Positions 38,115 through 46,160 of a stretch of 64,000 nucleotides of DNA are shown here, piece by piece. The notes under the pieces are model-generated. The model was not told the origin of the DNA. It ran no database searches and saw nothing but the letters and a program-made list of their open reading frames with translations. Positions within the stretch are counted from its first letter, which is position 1; each line of letters opens with the position of its first letter. Source of the stretch: CAWINY01 sp963837635 (GTDB lineage: Bacteria; Acidobacteriota; Terriglobia; Terriglobales; Acidobacteriaceae); contig CAWINY010000003.1 of assembly GCA_963837635.1 (NCBI GenBank), positions 310,001 through 374,000 of the forward strand. The letters run 5' to 3'. Made by a program: the position numbers and the translations under genes.

Positions 38115-38303
38115 AGGGCCCAAGTAGCGTTCTACTTCGCTACTGAGCAACAAAGATGAGCAGATTCGTTCCCGTGTTGGCAGCAGAACAGCAAAAACCG
38201 CGATCGGACACGATTTCATCAGGTGTGCAACATCTTGCACTCGTCGCATCTGGCGATACTCAGCTAGCGAATAGCCACTGGCCACTGCTGCTATCATCGT
38301 CTC

Positions 38304-38993
38304 GTGGTCCAGCGTGGGAAGTTCATCACCTTTGAAGGTTTGGATGGATGCGGCAAAAGCACGCAGTTGAACCGTCTCGCGGGTGTATTGCGCGCCGAAG
38401 GCCTCGACGTGGTGGTCACGCGAGAACCGGGCGGAACCTCCATGGGGGATCGCATTCGCGCCCTGCTGCTGGATTCGCGCACCCTGGAGCTCTCTCCGCG
38501 AGCGGAACTGGCGCTGATGTTTGCCTCGCGCGCGCAGAATGTCGATGAGTTCATCCTACCCGCGCTCGAAGCCGGCAAGTTCGTGCTATGCGACCGGTTC
38601 ACCGATTCCTCGGAGGCTTATCAGGGGGCGGGACGTGGTCTTGGCAGCGAAGCCGTGCTGGCGATGGATCGGGTCCTCTGCCGCGGGCTGCAGCCGGATT
38701 TGACCGTCCTGATGGATTCGGAGGTGTCGCACAGCGTGGAGCGCGCGCGCCGGCGGAACCTTAAACAGACAGGCACCAGCGACGAAAATCGCTTCGAGCA
38801 GGAGAGCCGGACTTTCTTTGAGCGGGTTCACGAGGCATTTCTGGCGACCGCCCGGCGCGAGCCGCAGCGCGTCTTCGTGGTCGATGCGCGCCGCGTCCCC
38901 GACGTGGTGCACGAGGACATCGTCCAGGAAGTGCGGCGACGCTTTCTTAAGCCGTCAGCGGTCAGCCATCAGTCGTCAGGTTTCTTGCGCTAG
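38304..38993 (+). CDS. tmk: thymidylate kinase
   Basis: Phosphorylates dTMP to dTDP for DNA synthesis. 229 residues; P-loop FEGLDGCGKST, TREPGGT and CDRFTDSSEAYQGAGRG. GTG start. The final ten or so residues (KPSAVSHQSSGFLR) are encoded by a family G repeat, extending the usual C-terminus. holB follows 45 bases on, a common pairing. Confidence 0.95.
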   Translation: MVQRGKFITFEGLDGCGKSTQLNRLAGVLRAEGLDVVVTREPGGTSMGDRIRALLLDSRTLELSPRAELALMFASRAQNVDEFILPALEAGKFVLCDRFTDSSEAYQGAGRGLGSEAVLAMDRVLCRGLQPDLTVLMDSEVSHSVERARRRNLKQTGTSDENRFEQESRTFFERVHEAFLATARREPQRVFVVDARRVPDVVHEDIVQEVRRRFLKPSAVSHQSSGFLR

Positions 38994-39035
38994 ACGACAC
39001 CTTCTGATGGCTGACGGCTGACGGCTGACGGCTGA
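38954..39035. repeat. family G repeat (GTCAGC-rich inverted repeat)
   Basis: GTCAGCGGTCAGCCATCAG on the left and GATGGCTGACGGCTGACGG on the right. Left half is inside the end of tmk; right half leaves no ribosome site for holB. Similar pieces at 20037, 4286, 62265 and 62448. Confidence 0.8.
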
Positions 39036-39038
39036 TTG

Positions 39039-40130
39039 ATGGGATTCAACGACTTCTTCGGCAATTCGGACGTTGTCGCGCGCATGCGTGAGATGCTGGC
39101 GCGCGACCGCTTCCCGCATTCGGTGATCCTGGCGGGGCCAGCCGGTTCGGGCAAGTACACGCTGGCGCAGATGGTGGCGAAGGCGGCGAATTGCCTGAAC
39201 CCGCCCCTGACCGGACTGCCCGACTTCTGCGGCCATTGCGAAAACTGCCGCAGTATTGCCGAATCGGACGATCTGCCGACGCGTTTTGCCCAAGCCATCG
39301 AGGCACGCGAGAACCTGCGCGAGACCGACAAGAAGGAAACGCGCATCCTGATCCAAAGCTATCCGGACGTGCTGGTGATTCCCCCCGACCCGCCGCAGAT
39401 GATGATCAAGGTGGATCAGGTGCGGCACGTGATTGCCGGCATTTACCACCGTCCGCTGGGGCACGGCCGCAAGCTGTACATCTTCACCGACTCCTGCTTC
39501 ATGAAGGAGGCGGCCAATTCACTGCTGAAGGTGCTCGAGGAGCCGCCCGAGTACGCCACCTTATTCTTGCTGACGGAAAACCCCGGCGAATTGCTGACCA
39601 CCATCCGCTCGCGCTGCGTAACCTTCACCCTGGCGCCGCTGCCGGCGCCGGAGTTGGAGAGCTATCTGGCGAAGGTGCGCCCGGACTGGAACCCGACGCA
39701 ACGCGCGCTAGTGACACGGCTTTCGGCAGGCGCCGTTGGTCGCGCCCGCAATTTTGATCTCGCGGCCTACGGCGCGGCGCGCAAAGACGCGCTCGCGCTT
39801 CTCCATTCTGCAATCGATGGCAGCGACCACACCACACTGTTCCGAACCACGGAGACCTATCGCGCCGGCGCCGAGGGACGCGCCAAGACCGAACAACTGA
39901 TCGGCACGCTCTACGCGCTTCTCGAAGATTTGTTGCTCCTTCAATCCGGCGTACCGCAGATGATGCGCAACACCGACATTGCCCCCGAATTGCAGCGGGT
40001 CGCGGTCGCAGTGGATTTCTCCTGGGTGGCGCGAGCGGCGGACCGGCTGGGCGAGGTCCAATCCGGCATGCGGCGCAACCTGCTGCGCTCGCTCTCGCTG
40101 GACGCCTTCGCCGTGGCCCTGGAGCGCTGA
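39039..40130 (+). CDS. holB: DNA polymerase III delta prime subunit
   Basis: Clamp-loader subunit, 363 residues. N-terminal ATPase-like fold with GPAGSGKYTLAQ (Tyr where most have Thr), zinc ligands FCGHCENC, KEAANSLLKVLEEPPEYATL and the SRC motif IRSRCVTF. ATG at 39039 (an in-frame TTG three bases before). The upstream sequence is family G repeat, so initiation probably depends on coupling with tmk or on readthrough. Confidence 0.9.
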   Translation: MGFNDFFGNSDVVARMREMLARDRFPHSVILAGPAGSGKYTLAQMVAKAANCLNPPLTGLPDFCGHCENCRSIAESDDLPTRFAQAIEARENLRETDKKETRILIQSYPDVLVIPPDPPQMMIKVDQVRHVIAGIYHRPLGHGRKLYIFTDSCFMKEAANSLLKVLEEPPEYATLFLLTENPGELLTTIRSRCVTFTLAPLPAPELESYLAKVRPDWNPTQRALVTRLSAGAVGRARNFDLAAYGAARKDALALLHSAIDGSDHTTLFRTTETYRAGAEGRAKTEQLIGTLYALLEDLLLLQSGVPQMMRNTDIAPELQRVAVAVDFSWVARAADRLGEVQSGMRRNLLRSLSLDAFAVALER

Positions 40131-40376
40131 AGTCCGACGAGTATTCATGGGCCGGGGCCAACGCGGATGAAAGTCCCGTCAGCGCACGTTATTTTTGCGC
40201 CGGAGGCGCATCCGAGAATAGCCCAGGACGGAGCCTGGGTAGGCATGCGCCTCGCACCGGCAAGTGCTTGATCCGTGCTTTTTCCGTGTAAATCCGCGGT
40301 AAGCAGTTTTGACCTCCGCTTCTTGTGTGCAAAGGGCTTTGCAAATTACAAATTTGGTCTTACAAATTACCCATCC
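40131..40376. repeat. spacer with family J palindrome and E half
   Basis: TAGCCCAGGACGGAGCCTGGGTA at 40216-40238 is a hairpin nested in GCGCCGGAGGCGCATCC / GGCATGCGCC; an E half (TCCGTGTAAATCCGCGG) follows at 40285. I looked for a tRNA-Sec next to selB and found none. Confidence 0.6.
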
Positions 40377-42344
40377 ATGAAGTCGGTCATCATCGGCACC
40401 GCTGGGCATATCGATCACGGCAAGACCGCGCTGGTCAAGGCGTTGACCGGAATCGACGCCGACCGCCTGGAAGAAGAAAAGCGGCGCGGCATCACCATAG
40501 ACATCGGATTTGCCCACCTTGATTTACTCGGCCCCACGGGAGAGCCTTTGCGCTTGGGCTTTGTCGATGTGCCCGGGCACGAGCGCTTTGTGCGCAACAT
40601 GCTGGCCGGGGTGGGCGGCATCGACATGGTGCTGCTGGTCGTATCCGCGGATGAATCCATCAAGCCGCAGACCAGGGAGCATTTCGATATCTGCCGCCTG
40701 CTGGGCATCCGGCGCGGCATCACCGTGCTCACCAAACGCGACTTAGTGGACGACGACACCCTCGACGTGGTCCGTCTGGAGGTCGAGGAATTCGTGCACG
40801 GCTCGTTCCTGGCGGGCGCGCCGGTGGTGGCGGTCAGCTCCAAGACCGGGGCCGGCATCGACGAACTCAAGCGTGCCATTGCCGCGATGGCCGCCGAAGT
40901 GCGCGCGAAGGATTCCGCTTCCACGGTGCGGCTGCCCATCGACCGGGTGTTCACCATGAAGGGCTTTGGCACGGTGGTCACCGGTACGCTGATCGCGGGC
41001 GCTATCCAGAAAGAACAGGAGCTGGAGGCGATCCCTTCCGGTCGTTTGCTCCGGGTGCGAGGGGTACAAGTGCATGGGCAGCCCGCCGAACGCGCCGAAG
41101 CCGGCCAGCGCACGGCCATCAATACGGCGGGCGCGAGCACCGAAGACCTGGCGCGGGGCATGGTGCTGACCAAGCCGAATACCTTCCAGGACACCAACCG
41201 GGTTGACGCGCGGCTGACTCTGCTGAGCAGCGCGCGGCCACTCAAAGATCGCGCCCGCGTGCACCTTCATGTCTACACCGCGGAGACGATCGCCGAAGTC
41301 GTGTTACGCGGACAGACGTGGGTCGATGAGAAGACCCACATCGGCCAGGACCGGGCAGATGTGGGGCACCCTCCGCGATTAGGGGCGGAGCTCAAACCCG
41401 GAGAGAGTGCTTTCGTGCAGTTGCGGCTGTCGGAGCCGCTGCTGCTGCTGCCGGGAGACAGGTTTATCCTGCGCCAGTTCTCGCCGGTGGTCACCATCGG
41501 CGGCGGCGAGGTGCTCGACCCAGCGCCCATGCCGAAGCGTTCCACCGCTGACGTGACCGCGTTCCTCTCCACCCTGGCCAACGGCACACCAGAGGAAGCA
41601 TTGGCTGCGCGCATCGCGCGCCGCGGCAAACATGGACTACCGCTCGCCCAGGCAATCGCCGAGACCGGATGGACGAAGTCGCAGGTCGAAAACGTGTCTG
41701 CGAAGTTGAAGTCCGGCGCGGCGCGTGTGGTGCGGGCAGGCGATGTTTTGCTGGCATCCAGCGCCTTCGACGTGGCTAAGAAGGACACGCTCGCCGCGGT
41801 GCTCGCCTTCCACCATGCTAACCCCCTGGTGGCCGGGATCAGCATGGAAGAGCTACGCGACAAAGCCGAGCTTGGCCCGGAGGTCTTCGTGGCCGTGCTG
41901 GATGGCTTGCTGCAGGAGCGAAAGTTGGAAGTGGCGGGCGAGCAAGTGCACGCGGCCGGCCGCGGCGTGGTGATGAAAGACGAGGAGGCCGAGTCCAAGC
42001 AGGCGATTGAAGCCGCCTTCGCCGGCGCGGGGCTCAAAGTGCCCGCGCTCAAGGACGTGCTGACCGGCTTGAAAGTCGATCGCGCGCGGGCACAGAAGAT
42101 CGTCACCCTGCTGCTGCGCGACCGGGTGCTGGTGAAAGTAAGCGAGGAATTGGTATTTCATCGCGCAGCACTGGATGCGCTCCGCCGCCTGATTGCCGCA
42201 CACAAGGAGAAGTCCTCGAAAATCGACGTGGGAACGTTCAAGGACATGACTGGAGTCAGCCGCAAATACGCCGTCCCGCTGCTGGAATGGCTGGACCGCG
42301 AGCGGGTGACCCGGCGCGTGGGCGACGAGCGAGTGATTCTGTAG
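40377..42344 (+). CDS. selB: selenocysteine-specific elongation factor
   Basis: Carries Sec-tRNA to UGA codons at the ribosome. 655 residues (E. coli form 614): GTPase domain with GHIDHGKTAL, DVPGHERFVRNM and TKRD, EF-Tu-like barrels (DRVFTMKGFGTVVTGTL), and a C-terminal array of winged helices that bind the SECIS hairpin. Residues 320-334 (THIGQDRADVGHPPR) are encoded by a family A palindrome and lie in the third barrel region; the frame stays open. No selA, selC, selD or in-frame UGA gene is visible in the window, but presence of selB implies Sec use elsewhere. Confidence 0.93.
   Translation: MKSVIIGTAGHIDHGKTALVKALTGIDADRLEEEKRRGITIDIGFAHLDLLGPTGEPLRLGFVDVPGHERFVRNMLAGVGGIDMVLLVVSADESIKPQTREHFDICRLLGIRRGITVLTKRDLVDDDTLDVVRLEVEEFVHGSFLAGAPVVAVSSKTGAGIDELKRAIAAMAAEVRAKDSASTVRLPIDRVFTMKGFGTVVTGTLIAGAIQKEQELEAIPSGRLLRVRGVQVHGQPAERAEAGQRTAINTAGASTEDLARGMVLTKPNTFQDTNRVDARLTLLSSARPLKDRARVHLHVYTAETIAEVVLRGQTWVDEKTHIGQDRADVGHPPRLGAELKPGESAFVQLRLSEPLLLLPGDRFILRQFSPVVTIGGGEVLDPAPMPKRSTADVTAFLSTLANGTPEEALAARIARRGKHGLPLAQAIAETGWTKSQVENVSAKLKSGAARVVRAGDVLLASSAFDVAKKDTLAAVLAFHHANPLVAGISMEELRDKAELGPEVFVAVLDGLLQERKLEVAGEQVHAAGRGVVMKDEEAESKQAIEAAFAGAGLKVPALKDVLTGLKVDRARAQKIVTLLLRDRVLVKVSEELVFHRAALDALRRLIAAHKEKSSKIDVGTFKDMTGVSRKYAVPLLEWLDRERVTRRVGDERVIL
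41335..41377. repeat. family A palindrome inside selB
   Basis: CCCACATCGGCC and GGGCAGATGTGGGG arms followed by GCACCCTCCGCG, as in the intergenic copies. Arms are partly decayed relative to them. Confidence 0.85.
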
Positions 42345-42377
42345 GCTCAACGGATCGCGCTCAGCATCAGCCTACTC

Positions 42378-42596
42378 ACCGCGGAGGGCGCGGAGGAAGA
42401 GGCTTTCAACGCGAAGGCGCGAAGGCGCGAAGAATCTAAAGTAGAAAACAAGATCTCGTACTCAGGTGCAGACGATTCTGATTAGAAGAGCTCGGGCTTG
42501 GATGTGATCCTTCGTCCCTTCGCGTCTTAGCGGCTTCGCGTTGAAAGATCTCTCCGCTTTCTACCCTGCGTCCCTGCGTCCCCTGCGGTGAAAGGC
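42378..42596. repeat. nested inverted repeats, family K
   Basis: Outer arms CACCGCGGAGGGCGCGGAGG / CCCTGCGTCCCCTGCGGTG and inner arms TTCAACGCGAAGGCGCGAAG / CTTAGCGGCTTCGCGTTGAA. Fills the spacer before the quinone oxidoreductase gene; no gene within. Confidence 0.8.
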
Positions 42597-42673
42597 TTTT
42601 GGAGATACCGCCATCGCTGCTACAATGCCCGCCTGTTGTTCTACTTAGCGAAGCGAAGGATCTGTGCATTTCT

Positions 42674-43651
42674 ATGAAAGCTCTGGTTGCTGAACGTGCT
42701 GGTGGACCCGAAGTTCTTGCCGTGCAGGAGGTCCCTCCGCCGCAGCCCAAAAACGGCGAAGTGTTGGTCAATGTCGAGGCGGTGGGGCTGAATTTCGCCG
42801 ATCTGCTTGGGCTTTCGGGAAACTATCCCGGCCTGCCTAAGCCTCCTTATATTCCGGGGCGGGAGTTCAGCGGCACGATTGCCGCCACTGGCGAGCGGGT
42901 GATGGGCTACTCCGAATACGGCGCCTTCGCCCAGCAGATTGCCGCGGAAAGACACCGGCTCTGGCCGGCCCCGCACAAGTTCACCGCGGCCGAGGCAGCC
43001 GCCTTCCCGGTGAATTTTTTCACCGCGTATTTGGCCTATTGGCAGGCCGGCCTGATCGGCGTCGAAAACGCCGATGTTCGCTTCCCCGACGGACGGCGCC
43101 CGCGCGTGCTGATTCATGCCGTGGCCGGCGGCGTGGGCACGGCGGCGGTGCAGATCGGCAAAGCTCTGGGCATCGAAATGTATGGCACCTCGTCTTCCGA
43201 TGCCAAGCTGCAAGGCGCCTTCGCGCTCGGCCTGGATCACGGCATCAATTACAGCCGCCAGGACTACGAGCAGGTCATCCGCGAGCACACCCACAAGGAA
43301 GGCGTGGACGCCGTCTTCGACATGCTCGGCGGCCTGGACACGGCCAAGAGCATTCGCAGCCTGGCCTTCCTCGGAAGGGTGGTGTTGTACGGTACCGCCA
43401 GCGGCAAGAAGCCGGAATTCAATCCGCAGGAACTCTATTCGCGCTCGACCGCGGTGGTCGGCCTTTGGCTGAGCCGCTTGTCGGCGCGCAAAGAGATCAT
43501 GGAGCCCATGCTCCGGCGGCTGCACGAATGGATCAACCAGGGCCGCCTGCGCCCCGCCATCGGCCATCGGCTTTCCCTCGCCGAAGCCGCCGAGGGCTTC
43601 CGCATGCTGGCCGAACGCAAGAACTTCGGCAAGGTCGTGGTTTCGTTGTGA
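42674..43651 (+). CDS. NADPH:quinone oxidoreductase-like, zinc-free MDR family
   Basis: 325 residues, cytoplasmic medium-chain reductase fold: GroES-like N-terminus (GLNFADLLGLSGNYPG), Rossmann domain with the AVAGGVGTAAVQIGKALG loop, and a C-terminal GKVVVSL. No catalytic zinc Cys. Reduces quinones or enones with NADPH; substrate not determinable. Start set by the family MKALV opening; ribosome site poor. Confidence 0.87.
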   Translation: MKALVAERAGGPEVLAVQEVPPPQPKNGEVLVNVEAVGLNFADLLGLSGNYPGLPKPPYIPGREFSGTIAATGERVMGYSEYGAFAQQIAAERHRLWPAPHKFTAAEAAAFPVNFFTAYLAYWQAGLIGVENADVRFPDGRRPRVLIHAVAGGVGTAAVQIGKALGIEMYGTSSSDAKLQGAFALGLDHGINYSRQDYEQVIREHTHKEGVDAVFDMLGGLDTAKSIRSLAFLGRVVLYGTASGKKPEFNPQELYSRSTAVVGLWLSRLSARKEIMEPMLRRLHEWINQGRLRPAIGHRLSLAEAAEGFRMLAERKNFGKVVVSL

Positions 43652-43790
43652 GCAGGGAACTACCACGGATCGCACGGATTTAGACGGATACTCGCGGATG
43701 TTTCTGGCTGAAGAATCCGTGCAATCCGCGTTCATCCATCTCATCGGTGGCAAATCAAATCGCTTCACAATGTATGCCATCATGCCAACA
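43652..43790. repeat. family E inverted repeat
   Basis: CCACGGATCGCACGGATTTA on the left and GAATCCGTGCAATCCGCGTT on the right. No gene. Confidence 0.7.
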
Positions 43791-43858
43791 GCCGTTGACG
43801 GCTCGTCCTTCGGTGTGTGTAATAGGTCGAAATTCCGGTTGGACAGGGCAATGGGACA

Positions 43859-44332
43859 ATGGCAAAGCAAGAAGATTTCCGCACATACGAAGAAGCGATC
43901 GCCCGGCTGCGCAACAACGGATTCGACATCCTGGACGCGCCCGGCACGTCGAACCGCGTTTTTCTGAAAAAATACAACTGCTCGGCGGCCATCGCGAAGG
44001 ACGCCAAGGGAGGAGTGGCGATCTTCGCCTATCCCGGCCCGGTCCTCGGCGGCGAAATCGCCAAGCTCATCCACAAGGGCTATCAGCAGTTCTTCAAGAC
44101 CACCAAGGCCGAGGTGCCCGCCACCGCCGACCGCCTGAAGGATCTGGCACAGTTCACCAACGAACTGAAGCAAGCCATCGGATCAACCACCCTGTGGAAC
44201 GAGTCGCTCGGCACCGTCAGCGAGGATTATGTGTACGACCGCGTGGTGGGACGCGATCAGCCCGAAGCCTTGCGCCCCAAGCGGTCCTGGGAAATCGAGA
44301 AGGCCAAGAGCAAAGACAAGCGCCCCGCGTAA
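43859..44332 (+). CDS. conserved-looking protein of unknown function, 157 aa
   Basis: Soluble, alpha/beta. N-terminus MAKQEDFRTYEEAIARLRN, a central hydrophobic strand pair (GGVAIFAYPGPVLGGEIAKL) and a Lys-rich tail (KRSWEIEKAKSKDKRPA). Strong G/C third positions support coding. No motif I can name. A hairpin CTAAGG/CCTTAG at 44444-44461 lies about 110 bases after the stop. Confidence 0.65.
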   Translation: MAKQEDFRTYEEAIARLRNNGFDILDAPGTSNRVFLKKYNCSAAIAKDAKGGVAIFAYPGPVLGGEIAKLIHKGYQQFFKTTKAEVPATADRLKDLAQFTNELKQAIGSTTLWNESLGTVSEDYVYDRVVGRDQPEALRPKRSWEIEKAKSKDKRPA

Positions 44333-44496
44333 TCCAGGGAACCAAAACTGCGCACAAGATGTACCAAGGATTGGTACCGTTTCATCTGGGTAGCGCTGGC
44401 GTCTCGCCGGCGGGTCCGGCCCAAGCTAACCTTATCCCTACCCCTAAGGGTTGAACCTTAGATGGTGCGCCAATCCGCCCAAAATTATCTGTTTTG

Positions 44497-44537
44497 ACAA
44501 AAATTTTGTTGCTTCCAGGTTCTACTCTGGTTACTAT
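44497..44537 (+). promoter_or_regulatory. promoter and candidate operator of the XRE regulator
   Basis: TTGCTT (44509-44514), 17-bp spacer, TACTAT (44532-44537). A perfect 13-base palindrome ACAAAAATTTTGT (44497-44509) abuts the -35, and CCAG/CTGG half-sites sit in the spacer. Possible autoregulation by the encoded protein. Confidence 0.5.
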
Positions 44538-44585
44538 CTACTTACTCCTGGGGAGCAATTTGAGTGCGGTTTTGGCCTATTTCTC

Positions 44586-44933
44586 ATGAACATCGGCGAA
44601 ACGATCCGGAACTTCCGCTTGCAGAAAGGCATGTCGCAGGGCGACATTGAAAAGCGCACTGGCCTTCTGCGTTGCTATCTCTCGCGCGTCGAGAATGGGC
44701 ACACGATCCCTTCACTCGACACATTGGCCAAGATTGCGGGCGCCCTGGATGTCCCGCTGGCGCAATTCTTCGTGGCCGGAAACGGGAACGATGACCGCGC
44801 GCTTCCCCAATTGAGTGAAGATGAGGTTCGCTTCCTGACGCAAATCCGCCGCTACTCTTCCAGCCTGAACGACAGCGACCGCAAGCTGGTGCTGGCCATG
44901 GTCAAGAAGATGGCGGCCACCGCAGGCCGGTAA
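44586..44933 (+). CDS. XRE-family transcription regulator
   Basis: 115 residues. N-terminal helix-turn-helix of the Cro/CI type (IGETIRNFRLQKGMSQGDIE, LSRVENGHTIPSLDTL), then a helical C-terminus (LSEDEVRFLTQIRRYSSSLN) that is probably for dimerisation. No effector domain. A palindrome at its own promoter is the likely target. Context gives no other clue. Confidence 0.85.
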   Translation: MNIGETIRNFRLQKGMSQGDIEKRTGLLRCYLSRVENGHTIPSLDTLAKIAGALDVPLAQFFVAGNGNDDRALPQLSEDEVRFLTQIRRYSSSLNDSDRKLVLAMVKKMAATAGR

Positions 44934-44937
44934 ACTA

Positions 44938-45020
44938 ACAACGGATCCAAACGGATTTAGACGGGATCAGAATTGCCAATCAGTAATTGAAAATCCGTTT
45001 GAATCTGTCTTAATTCGTTG
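44938..45020. repeat. family E inverted repeat
   Basis: AACAACGGATCCAAACGGAT and ATCCGTTTGAATC...CGTTGTT. Sits between convergent genes and could double as a transcription barrier. Confidence 0.75.
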
Positions 45021-45031
45021 TTGTCTTCTGT

Positions 45032-45709
45032 TTACGCCGCCTTGGTCACCTCGGTAACGGCGAGGACCGCCAGTTCCAGCCGGTCGCGCGTACCGGTCTT
45101 GCTGAAGATGCTCTGCAGGTGCCGCTTGACAGTGTTCTCGCTGATGGCGAGTTCGCCGGCGATGTCCTTGTTTTTGAGTCCACGGGCCACCAGCAGGGCG
45201 ATCTGGCGTTCGCGCTCGGAAAGCCGGGTCAGACTCGTCGGCTCGGGATGGGACTCGGCAGCCATGGCATTGACCACCTGCCCGGCAATGTCGGAGGAAA
45301 AGGCCAGTTCTCCCGAGGCCACGGTGCGAATGGCGTCGAACAGCTTGGACGGGTCGTCACCCTTCAGGACCAGGCCGCGCGCTCCCAGTTTGACCACCTG
45401 GACGTAGTCGAGCTGGCTGTCCGATCCGGTCAGCACGACCGAGGCAACGCGATGTTCGGAGCGGTCCAGGGTGCGCAGGACATCAAAACCATCGCCCTGA
45501 GGCATGAACAGATCGAGCAGCAGGACGTCGGGATGATGCTGGCGCACCTGCTCCAGCGTTTCGGCCCCGTTGGTGGCCTTGCCCACGACCTCAAAATCCT
45601 GCGCGTGGCCCAGCAGCGCGGTGAGCGACTCCAGCAGGATCACATGGTCGTCCGCGATCAGGATGCGAATCTTGTTTGCGCTCTTACCCGTAATTTCCTC
45701 CCCTTGCAT
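45032..45709 (-). CDS. NarL/LuxR-type response regulator (orphan)
   Basis: 225 residues: receiver domain (ILIADDH, phospho-Asp D66 in LLLDLFMP, VVLTGSD, KGDD) and LuxR helix-turn-helix (LSERERQIALLVARGLKNKD, ISENTVKRHLQSIF). No kinase gene is adjacent. ATG at 45709 is only six bases after a TAAGAT -10 box, so the mRNA is probably leaderless. A strong AGGGGAGGA lies inside codons 2-5 with no usual start codon just after it. Confidence 0.9.
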   Translation of the reverse strand: MQGEEITGKSANKIRILIADDHVILLESLTALLGHAQDFEVVGKATNGAETLEQVRQHHPDVLLLDLFMPQGDGFDVLRTLDRSEHRVASVVLTGSDSQLDYVQVVKLGARGLVLKGDDPSKLFDAIRTVASGELAFSSDIAGQVVNAMAAESHPEPTSLTRLSERERQIALLVARGLKNKDIAGELAISENTVKRHLQSIFSKTGTRDRLELAVLAVTEVTKAA

Positions 45710-45715
45710 CCGCGT

Positions 45716-45744
45716 ATCTTAATCCGTAACTATTCGGTACTCAA
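45716..45744 (-). promoter_or_regulatory. promoter of the NarL-type regulator
   Basis: Minus strand TTGAGT (45739-45744), 17 bases, TAAGAT (45716-45721); the ATG follows after six bases. Confidence 0.55.
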
Positions 45745-46160
45745 GCCAGAGTAAGTTGACTTGCCAGTTAGCAGCGGGATGCAACCTCGCGATCTCTGCG
45801 GTGAAGCGACAAAGCCCCTTCACAGCGAGGGCGCAGGGCACGCTACAAGAACAAGAGATTCAGAGTTGTTGCAAGAGGTTTCAGCAACACCTCAGCGCTC
45901 CTGCAAAAATTTACGAATTGTGTGGCGCGCCTGCCTTCGGCGGAGCCAAAGGCTGCCCTGGTGTATTTTGCCGGCAGCGCTGTGGCCCAGGTTGATCCGG
46001 CCCGCCGCCGGCCCGCCAGGGAGCCCGCGAATCATTCGCGAAAAGTCACCTTGGTAACCACCTCAACTGTTGTTCATTGCCCCAAAGTAAGGTAAGGCAA
46101 GCGCGGGCTGCATGCTATAGTCCGAAGCGCGTAGCGTTTTGGCTGACGCGAGGTGAGTCT
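45745..46160. other. 416-base spacer without a recognisable gene
   Basis: Divergent spacer between the NarL-type regulator and the 46161 gene. Short open frames here lack coding composition. A TATAGT (46114-46119) is a possible -10 for the rightward gene, about 42 bases before its start. GC-rich facing blocks near 45990-46040 suggest structure but no known motif. Confidence 0.4.

Noticed and set aside
38115..38297. 61-residue N-terminal extension of the glycosyltransferase
   Set aside because: MKICLVSAFPP at 38114 is the family start; upstream residues overlap the tmk promoter area.
40131..40376. Possible selC (tRNA-Sec) next to selB
   Set aside because: The hairpin here belongs to repeat family J; no acceptor, anticodon UCA or T-arm can be fitted.
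42641..44173. 510-codon minus-strand frame opposite the quinone oxidoreductase
   Set aside because: Composition is that of an antisense shadow; it crosses two genes and a repeat spacer.
45756..46057. Short open frames in the spacer before 46161
   Set aside because: No ribosome site, mixed composition, overlapping frames with no coding bias.
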